Origin: an uncultured Roseburia sp.
GTDB taxonomy: Bacteria > Bacillota > Clostridia > Lachnospirales > Lachnospiraceae
Reading direction: 5' to 3'
DNA: 12,485 bases
Assembly: GCA_947070915.1 (NCBI GenBank)
Contig: CAMTDY010000078.1
Location: 1 to 12,485, forward strand
The position numbers and the translations under genes are program-made. This document shows, in pieces, positions 8,052 through 12,485 of this stretch. Under the pieces are notes generated by a model. The model had not been told where the DNA came from. It was given only the letters and a program-made list of their open reading frames with translations, and ran no database searches. The first letter of the stretch is position 1; each line of letters opens with the position of its first letter.

Positions 8052-8117
8052 AGCTCTAAAGAACTTATTAGCAAGTTGCTTGCGCAACTTGATTTGTGCA
8101 TAAAGCGTGCACAGAAA
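8052..8117. repeat. Hairpin segment flanked by a 13-bp imperfect direct repeat
   Basis: ATATGTTAAAATA (8039-8051) and ATATGTTACAATA (8118-8130) differ at one base and flank 66 bp. Inside are a perfect 8-bp hairpin, CAAGTTGC (8072-8079), TTGC loop, GCAACTTG (8084-8091), and a second one, GTGCA (8096-8100) with TGCAC (8108-8112). No open reading frame of note is present. It may be a small insertion with a target duplication or a local duplication. Its function is unknown; it lies in the leader/promoter region of the two-component genes. Confidence 0.45.
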
Positions 8118-8120
8118 ATA

Positions 8121-8129
8121 TGTTACAAT
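8121..8129 (+). promoter_or_regulatory. Candidate extended -10 promoter of the two-component operon
   Basis: TGTTACAAT matches TGnTATAAT except for one C. It lies 51 bp before the response-regulator ATG. No convincing -35 is seen 16-18 bp upstream, which is tolerable for an extended -10. It is a near copy of the element at 8042-8050, so either or both may act. Confidence 0.45.
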
Positions 8130-8179
8130 ACTACTACCGTAGCCTGGCGTCAGTGCCGGGTGAAGAGGAGGATTTATTT

Positions 8180-8830
8180 ATGGCACGCATATTGGTGGTA
8201 GAGGACGAGGAGACCATCCGCAATTTAATCTGCTGGAATCTGGAGCTGGTAGGACACAGTTCCAGTTCCGCGGCGGATGGCTGGGAGGCAAAGCGGATGT
8301 TGGAAAACCAGCAGTTTGACCTGATACTGCTGGATGTCATGCTTCCTGGCATCGACGGTTTTCATCTGGCAGAATATTGCAGCGGGACGCCGGTGATGTT
8401 TGTGACAGCGAAGGATGAGATCCAGGATAAGATGAAAGGATTTCAGGCGGGGGCCGAAGATTACCTGGTGAAACCCTTTGAGATCGTGGAACTGCTTGCC
8501 CGGGTCCATGTTATTCTTAGGAGAAATGGGACGGAGGAAAGTGGAATACGCATCGGAGATGTGAGGATTGATATGACGAGCCGGGCTGTGTACCGTAAAG
8601 GCATGGAAGTGGAACTGACGCCGCAGGAATATGAACTGTTTGAGGCATTGGTGAGAAACCGGAATATAGCCCTGTCCAGGGAAAAACTTCTGGAGCTGGC
8701 ATGGGGATTTGACTATGAAGGGGATACGAGGACGGTGGATGTACATATACAAAAACTCCGCCAGAAACTGGGGCTGGAAAAAGCGATCAAGACGGTTTAC
8801 AAAGTAGGATACCGGTTAGAGGAAATGTGA
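8180..8830 (+). CDS. OmpR/PhoB-family response regulator
   Basis: The 216-residue product has a receiver domain (about residues 1-118) and a C-terminal winged-helix DNA-binding domain (about 125-215). Receiver residues are in place: acidic pair E8/D9, phospho-acceptor D52 in LLLDVMLPG, T in FVTAKD, and K98 in LVKPF. The output domain has the typical LTPQEYELFEAL, REKLLELAWG, TRTVDVHIQKLRQKL and YKVGYRL landmarks. The start at 8180 is chosen because GAGGAGG (8165-8171) lies 8 nt upstream and MARILVVEDE is the standard family N-terminus. An upstream in-frame ATG at 8096 would add 28 unlikely residues. It is expected to be phosphorylated by the kinase encoded next and to bind DNA as a dimer. Its regulon cannot be read from the sequence; the nearby cell-wall genes are plausible targets. 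Confidence 0.95.
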   Translation: MARILVVEDEETIRNLICWNLELVGHSSSSAADGWEAKRMLENQQFDLILLDVMLPGIDGFHLAEYCSGTPVMFVTAKDEIQDKMKGFQAGAEDYLVKPFEIVELLARVHVILRRNGTEESGIRIGDVRIDMTSRAVYRKGMEVELTPQEYELFEALVRNRNIALSREKLLELAWGFDYEGDTRTVDVHIQKLRQKLGLEKAIKTVYKVGYRLEEM

Positions 8831-8999
8831 CTAAAGTCGCGAGAGCGGCAGTGGCAAGCTTGCTTGTCCACTGACATTTGAGCGACGGACATCATGAGTA
8901 CGAGCGAAGCGAAGTACGAATGTGCCTGTGCGAAGCACAGGGTCACACGCTTTTCACAAATTATTTGTGCCGCCTGTGGCGGCATGTCTGGAAATGTGA
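8821..8999. repeat. Hairpin-array element flanked by a perfect 10-bp direct repeat, inserted between regulator and kinase genes
   Basis: GGAAATGTGA occurs at 8821-8830 (the end of the regulator gene, including its stop) and again at 8990-8999 (just before the kinase start), enclosing 159 bp (8831-8989). The enclosed DNA is packed with hairpins: GTCGC/GCGGC with a GAGA tetraloop (8836-8849); CAGTGGCAAG pairing with 8863-8873, one bulge; GTAC/GTAC enclosing GCGAAGC (8898-8917); CCTGTGC-GAA-GCACAGG (8925-8941); CACAAA-TTA-TTTGTG (8955-8969); TGCCGCC-TGT-GGCGGCA (8968-8984). No terminal inverted repeats or credible protein are seen. Removing the element and one repeat copy would leave the two genes 3 bp apart. 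It is probably a small non-autonomous repetitive element or a structured RNA spacer, of no class I can name with certainty. Confidence 0.65.
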
Positions 9000-9002
9000 G
9001 GG
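8998..9002 (+). promoter_or_regulatory. Poorly placed ribosome site of the kinase gene
   Basis: GAGGG directly abuts the ATG at 9003, too close for efficient pairing. The other purine run, GGAAA (8990-8994), is 8 nt away but weak. Without the inserted element, AGAGGA at the end of the regulator gene would be about 10 nt upstream of the ATG, so the insertion may have lowered kinase translation. Confidence 0.35.
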
Positions 9003-10352
9003 ATGAGTTTGAAATTCTGGAAGAAGATATATTTTACGGTGCTGCTCCTGTTTCTCGTTTTTTTAAATGTAGGTATATATATGGTATTCCGGGTGGCCTA
9101 TCATGGAAGCCTGCAGGAAGAAAAAAAGCGGATCACCGGGGAAAACCAGGTGATTGAGCGGGCGCTGGCAGAGGATATTTCCGCTTTTGGGGAAAAAACG
9201 CCGGAGAAAACGATGTTAGAACCCATTATGCAGGAATATGAAAAAATATTCTTAAAAAATGGACTGAGTTTTGAATTATGGCAGAATGGAATCTGTGTGT
9301 TTCCCGGTGAGGGACAGTCTTTAGCAGAGGGGGGAGACAACAATACCATAACCATTCAGCGAAAAGACGGGATCCAGACGGCTTGTCTCGTTACTTCTTT
9401 TGAAGCCGGGAAAGATGCGTATCGTCTCATAACGACAAGGAAAATGACAGAATTGTCTGCCCTCTGGGACAAGCTCAAATATATTTTCCTTATCCTAAGC
9501 GGTGTGCTCTCCCTGGTTCTGGCCGCTGCTCTTTATATGATCCTGCGCCGGCTCACGAGGCCATTACATCAGCTGTCACAGATGACGAGGGAAGTGGCGG
9601 CGGGCAATTACGAGTGTATCCGGATCCAGGGAAAGGATGAGATCGCAGAGCTGGGAAGGGATTTCAATGTAATGACAGAGGCAGTACATAACCGGATCGA
9701 ATCCCAGCAGCGGTTTGTGGCTGATCTGGCCCACGAACTGCGGACGCCTCTGACTTCAATCGGCGGCTATTCGGAATTTTTGCTGCGGGGAAGGGCAGAC
9801 CAGGAGAAGCAGTACCAGGCGCTGCATTATATAAAGAAAGAGAGCGGCAGGATGCAGCAGATGGCACACCAGCTTCTGCTGCTGGCGAGAGTGAGGGGAG
9901 AAGAACTGGAATTTACGGAGACAAACCTGGGAGACTGTGTAAAGGAAGCCTATGACAGCTGCTTTCCATTGCTGGAGGAAAAAAAACTGGCAGTGGATAT
10001 GTCCGGTACAGATTTTATGGTTCAGGGCGTCCCGGAGCTTCTCGTCTGCATGGTGCGGAATTTGCTGGAAAATGCAGTCCGTGCCTGCGAAGAGGAGGGA
10101 AAGATCCAGATCCTATGGGAAGAGGGACAGTTACGCATTCTGGATGACGGCATCGGGATGGAGGCCGGAGAACTGGAAAAGATCCTGGAACCCTTTTACC
10201 GGGTTGACAAGGCAAGGAGCAGAGAACGGGGGGGAAGCGGACTGGGACTGGCCCTCTGTGCGGAAATCATCCAGCTGCATCGGGGAGAGATCCGGGTGGA
10301 GAGCGAGCAGGGAAAGGGAACAGAAATTTTTGTGATTTTTACAACTCTCTGA
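9003..10352 (+). CDS. Membrane sensor histidine kinase (HAMP-HisKA-HATPase)
   Basis: The 449-residue protein has a first transmembrane helix (about 9-30), an extracellular sensor region of about 128 residues with no recognised fold, and a second transmembrane helix (about 160-181). A HAMP linker (about 182-235) follows, then a dimerisation/phosphoacceptor domain with FVADLAHELRTPLTS and phospho-accepting H244, and an ATPase domain. The latter shows N box NLLENA (N357), G1 DDGIG (381-385), F box FYRVDKARS and G2 GGSGLGLAL (410-418). All catalytic motifs are intact. It should autophosphorylate and pass phosphate to D52 of the regulator encoded upstream. The 10 residues before the first helix and the lack of in-frame alternatives support the ATG at 9003, although its ribosome site is poor. 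No PAS domain is seen, unlike WalK. The unusual 172-bp gap from its partner gene is filled by the hairpin element. Confidence 0.94.
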   Translation: MSLKFWKKIYFTVLLLFLVFLNVGIYMVFRVAYHGSLQEEKKRITGENQVIERALAEDISAFGEKTPEKTMLEPIMQEYEKIFLKNGLSFELWQNGICVFPGEGQSLAEGGDNNTITIQRKDGIQTACLVTSFEAGKDAYRLITTRKMTELSALWDKLKYIFLILSGVLSLVLAAALYMILRRLTRPLHQLSQMTREVAAGNYECIRIQGKDEIAELGRDFNVMTEAVHNRIESQQRFVADLAHELRTPLTSIGGYSEFLLRGRADQEKQYQALHYIKKESGRMQQMAHQLLLLARVRGEELEFTETNLGDCVKEAYDSCFPLLEEKKLAVDMSGTDFMVQGVPELLVCMVRNLLENAVRACEEEGKIQILWEEGQLRILDDGIGMEAGELEKILEPFYRVDKARSRERGGSGLGLALCAEIIQLHRGEIRVESEQGKGTEIFVIFTTL

Positions 10353-10443
10353 TATGTTGATGAAGTTTCTCATATAAAGACAGGGTAATATAGACTTGTA
10401 GCAATCAATAAAAGGTTAAGATATCGAAAAGGAGGCAAATACA

Positions 10444-11382
10444 ATGAAAAAAGAAAAATTGATCTTAGCTGCAGTTTCTCTGTTTCTGGTGATCATAAGC
10501 CTGGTGGGAGTGAGCGTGGCCATCGGGGCAGTCCAAAATGAAACTTCTGTGGAAAAAAACGCAAAAGAGAGTGTCAGGGAAAAAGAGGATGAGATCACAA
10601 AAAAAACCTTTCAGGTATTTATCAGCGGTCTGGATACCTATGGGGAAAAAGACCGAAGCAAGAGAAGTGATCTGAATCTGCTTGTTACGGTAAATCCGTC
10701 TGAAAAGAGACTTTTGATCACGGGGATACCGCGGGATCTCTATGTTAGTTTTCCTTCAGAATCAACCAATGAAGAGAAGCAGAAAACGAAATTTTCTCAC
10801 CTTTCCCTTTATGGCACCAAATCTCTGGTCCAGGGAGCGGAAGAGCTTCTGGATACAAAGATCGACTATTATATACAGCTTAACATGTCCGGTTTCCGGA
10901 AGCTGATCGACGCCATTGGAGGGGTGGATGTAGAAGCGGACCGAAGTTTTGAAACAGACTGGAAGACCAGTTTCCAGAAGGGAATAAATCATGTAAATGG
11001 AAAAGAAGCACTTACCTTTGTCAGAGAGCGACACCATAATTCAAAAGGCGTGGAACAGAGAAATAAGAACCATCAGGAAATGTTAAAAGCTATTCTGAAA
11101 CAGGTCATGAAAAAAAATCTGATGGAAATGGATATTAATGCATTGTACAAGTTGTGTAAAAAGAATGTCAGGACCGATATGAAAGCGGGGGAGATCTTAT
11201 CTCTGATGCGCTGGCAGAAGGAAGAGAAGGTTGAGTGGGAGATGGAAACTGCCACAATAAAGGGAAAATTTGCATTGGAAACTTTAGCAGAGTACCATGA
11301 CGCTAAATTATACGTTGAGAAAGTAGATCAGAGATCACTGGATCAGGTGAGCAAAAAAATAAAAAAATTGTTAAATTCTTGA
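10444..11382 (+). CDS. LytR-CpsA-Psr (LCP) family cell-wall glycopolymer ligase
   Basis: The 312-residue protein has a short basic N-terminus, one transmembrane helix (about 6-28), a charged linker (29-52) and an extracellular LCP domain (about 53-225). Key landmarks are the conserved Arg/Asp pair R74 and D76 in KRSDLNLL, IPRDLYV (R97, D98), a GGVDV segment after the YYIQLNMSGF strand, and FVRERHH (R194, R196) with R206 in GVEQRNKN. The second Arg of the usual RxxRQ tail is Asn here, a variant I associate with many clostridial LCPs. Such enzymes transfer undecaprenyl-linked glycopolymers (teichoic-acid-like or capsular) onto peptidoglycan, using the lipid pyrophosphate and Mg2+. The 85-residue C-terminal part is charged, with no recognised domain. 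AAAAGGAGG (10427-10435) 8 nt upstream fixes the start. The 91-bp gap after the kinase has no terminator or clear promoter, so co-transcription with the two-component genes is possible. Confidence 0.93.
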   Translation: MKKEKLILAAVSLFLVIISLVGVSVAIGAVQNETSVEKNAKESVREKEDEITKKTFQVFISGLDTYGEKDRSKRSDLNLLVTVNPSEKRLLITGIPRDLYVSFPSESTNEEKQKTKFSHLSLYGTKSLVQGAEELLDTKIDYYIQLNMSGFRKLIDAIGGVDVEADRSFETDWKTSFQKGINHVNGKEALTFVRERHHNSKGVEQRNKNHQEMLKAILKQVMKKNLMEMDINALYKLCKKNVRTDMKAGEILSLMRWQKEEKVEWEMETATIKGKFALETLAEYHDAKLYVEKVDQRSLDQVSKKIKKLLNS

Positions 11383-11385
11383 AAT
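11369..11385 (+). promoter_or_regulatory. Possible WalR-like box upstream of the hydrolase promoter
   Basis: TGTTAA, 5 bp, TGAAAT matches 11 of 12 specified positions of the WalR/YycF box TGTWAH-N5-TGTWAH. It ends 14 bp before the -35, a usual activator position, and overlaps the LCP stop codon. The stretch is very AT-rich, so a chance match is quite possible. Confidence 0.35.
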
Positions 11386-11399
11386 ATTTTATTGGACCC

Positions 11400-11428
11400 T
11401 TGACAATATATTTGTATGTTGTTATAAT
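11400..11428 (+). promoter_or_regulatory. Consensus vegetative (SigA) promoter of the NlpC/P60 gene
   Basis: The perfect -35 TTGACA (11400-11405), a 17-bp spacer and the perfect -10 TATAAT (11423-11428) carry an extended TGT immediately before the -10. Transcription should start near 11435, giving a leader of about 69 nt before the ATG at 11504. Confidence 0.93.
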
Positions 11429-11486
11429 CTGATTATACAAATGTAACAAAATTGTAATAAATGATACATGCAATATACAAATATAT
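11406..11486. repeat. Repeated ATACAAAT motifs forming a 12-bp inverted repeat around the promoter leader
   Basis: ATATATTTGTAT (11406-11417, in the promoter spacer) is the exact reverse complement of ATACAAATATAT (11475-11486, next to the ribosome site). TATACAAAT also occurs directly at 11434-11442 and 11474-11482. Only the latter two are in the predicted transcript. They may be regulator half-sites or simply AT-rich coincidence. Confidence 0.35.
11442..11458 (+). promoter_or_regulatory. WalR-like box in the hydrolase leader
   Basis: TGTAAC (11442-11447), AAAAT, TGTAAT (11453-11458) satisfies every position of the WalR consensus TGTWAH-N5-TGTWAH known from B. subtilis and S. aureus, whose regulons are rich in peptidoglycan hydrolases. 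It lies about 8-24 nt after the predicted transcription start, a position more usual for repression than activation. No binding evidence is available. Confidence 0.5.
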
Positions 11487-11493
11487 GGAGAGG
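11487..11493 (+). promoter_or_regulatory. Ribosome-binding site of the NlpC/P60 gene
   Basis: GGAGAGG lies 10 nt before the ATG at 11504. It supports that start, which is followed directly by a signal peptide. Confidence 0.7.
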
Positions 11494-11503
11494 GTCGTAT
11501 ACC

Positions 11504-12485
11504 ATGAAAGTATTAAATAAGCGATATGTGAAATTTGCAGCGGCAGGTGTGCTGGCAGCGGGATTGATTTCAATTCCTGTAAAGGCAGCGTTTGTAGCGA
11601 CAGAGCAGCAGATAGCCGGAGCCAGTGTAGTAGTAGATGAATATTGTCAGAATGTAGCAAGTGGTGTTGTACAGGAGACATCTGTAGAGACAGAGCCCGC
11701 ACCAGAACAGATCCCGGCGCAGCCGGAAGTGACGCCGGAACCTGCGGCACAGCCGGAGGCGGAAGATGACAACGGCGGACATGTGAAGCTGAATCTGAAT
11801 TATGACCGTCTTGGTATTGCCAGCAAGGTAGATACTTATCTTAATGTAAGAAAAAAACCATCCGAGAGTTCAAAAATTGTCGGTAAGATGACAAAGAATG
11901 CGGGATGCCATATTTACAAGATCAAAAAAGGCTGGGCAAAGATCGTGTCCGGCAAAGTAGAAGGCTGGGTGAAGTCCAGTTATATCGTAACCGATGCCAA
12001 AGCAGAGGAACTGGCGACAAAGGTAGGACGCGAGTGTGTCGAGATCAACACGAACTCTCTCCGGGTCCGTGCCCTTCCGACCACCAGCGCCCCGATCTAT
12101 TCTGTGGTATCCGAAGAGGAAGAGTTTGTGATCCGTAAGAAACATCTGACGATGGATTTTGTCAATAAGATGATCAAACAGCAGAAGATATCCAAAAAAG
12201 CCATCGAGCGTGCCGGGGGTCTGGAAGCGATCCAGGCAGATCTGGATAACTGGATCTGTATTACCGTGGATGACGAGCATGCTTTTGTGGCGAAAGAATA
12301 TGTTACAGAACAGTATTCCCTGAAGCGTGCGGTGAAGGTGGGAACTGTTTCTGCCGGCGGTTCCGAAGGAGTTTCCTCCAGTCAGGCTTCCATCGCAGAG
12401 TATGCCAAACAGTTCCTTGGAAACCGGTATGTATGGGGTGGTTCCAGTCTGACAGGCGGTACAGACTGCTCTGGATTTACCATGA
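11504..12485 (+). CDS. Exported SH3b-NlpC/P60 peptidoglycan endopeptidase, 3' truncated
   Basis: The frame runs off the window after 327 codons. Residues 1-28 form a signal peptide (basic KVLNKRYVK, hydrophobic AAGVLAAGLISIP, cleavage likely after VKA). A Pro/Glu/Gln-rich low-complexity linker (about 57-92) follows. The first bacterial SH3 domain (about 103-164) shows YLNVRKKPS, KGWAKI and GWVKSSYI. A second (about 174-270) shows NSLRVRALPT and AFVAKEYV, interrupted by a helical insert (about 214-249). The NlpC/P60 domain starts at about residue 296, with RYVWGGSSLTGGTDCSGF and catalytic Cys322. The catalytic His and third polar residue would lie past the window end. Such enzymes cut peptide stems of peptidoglycan, commonly the gamma-D-Glu to diamino-acid bond, outside the membrane, with SH3b domains binding the wall. 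The gene has its own consensus promoter and possible WalR boxes. Confidence 0.95.
   Translation, partial: MKVLNKRYVKFAAAGVLAAGLISIPVKAAFVATEQQIAGASVVVDEYCQNVASGVVQETSVETEPAPEQIPAQPEVTPEPAAQPEAEDDNGGHVKLNLNYDRLGIASKVDTYLNVRKKPSESSKIVGKMTKNAGCHIYKIKKGWAKIVSGKVEGWVKSSYIVTDAKAEELATKVGRECVEINTNSLRVRALPTTSAPIYSVVSEEEEFVIRKKHLTMDFVNKMIKQQKISKKAIERAGGLEAIQADLDNWICITVDDEHAFVAKEYVTEQYSLKRAVKVGTVSAGGSEGVSSSQASIAEYAKQFLGNRYVWGGSSLTGGTDCSGFTM

Noticed and set aside
8096..8179. 28-residue N-terminal extension of the response regulator
   Set aside because: It covers a promoter-like sequence, has no ribosome site, and the family begins at MARILVVEDE (8180).
8894..9157. 87-residue plus-strand reading frame starting MSTSEAKYECACAK
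   Set aside because: It spans the hairpin element and overlaps the start of the histidine kinase in another frame, has no ribosome site, and its peptide reflects the inverted repeats.
10352..10375. ATATG/CATAT hairpin after the kinase gene as a terminator
   Set aside because: The stem is only 5 bp with a long loop and no T run.
10386..10424. Promoter for the LCP gene
   Set aside because: TAATAT and AGATAT candidates lack a paired -35 at 16-18 bp, so no separate promoter is called.

Overview
The window looks like chromosomal DNA from an anaerobic, endospore-forming Firmicute, most likely a Lachnospiraceae (Clostridium cluster XIVa) gut-type bacterium. The reasons are a full-length spoIVA, a giant BspA-type leucine-rich-repeat protein with bacterial Ig-like domains, a compact [FeFe]-hydrogenase, strong AGGAGG-type ribosome sites and moderate GC content. 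All recognised genes are on the + strand. The family assignment is inferred from gene content, not from a database match.

Layout: (1) 1-5160, the 3' part of a very large surface/secreted protein whose start lies before the window. (2) 5161-5223, a 63-bp junction in which a terminator hairpin, a SigE-like promoter and the spoIVA ribosome site are superimposed. (3) 5224-6702, spoIVA, the spore-coat basement ATPase, followed by a strong terminator. (4) 6814-8022, an [FeFe]-hydrogenase-type protein with two [4Fe-4S] motifs and variant H-cluster loops. (5) 8023-8179, an intergenic region with two near-identical extended -10 sequences flanking a hairpin segment. (6) 8180-8830 and 9003-10352, an OmpR-type response regulator and its membrane histidine kinase, separated by a 159-bp hairpin-packed sequence flanked by a perfect 10-bp direct repeat. 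(7) 10444-11382, an LCP (LytR-CpsA-Psr) cell-wall ligase. (8) 11383-11503, a consensus vegetative promoter with WalR-like boxes. (9) 11504 to the end, an exported SH3b-NlpC/P60 peptidoglycan hydrolase cut off just after its catalytic cysteine.

Working together: the region mixes envelope functions (surface LRR/Ig protein, LCP ligase, NlpC/P60 hydrolase, two-component sensor) with sporulation (spoIVA) and hydrogen metabolism or redox sensing. The two-component pair and the LCP gene may be one transcription unit, because no terminator is visible between them. The hydrolase has its own strong promoter and may answer to a WalR-type wall-stress regulator encoded elsewhere.

The least explained sequence is the hairpin array between the response regulator and the kinase. 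It has the structure of a small non-coding insertion that separated two genes that would otherwise be 3 bp apart. A shorter segment upstream of the regulator shares a split motif with it. The most elegant arrangement is at spoIVA: a SigE-type promoter sits inside the terminator of the upstream gene, so transcripts from that promoter should lack the hairpin half that would otherwise hide the ribosome site.
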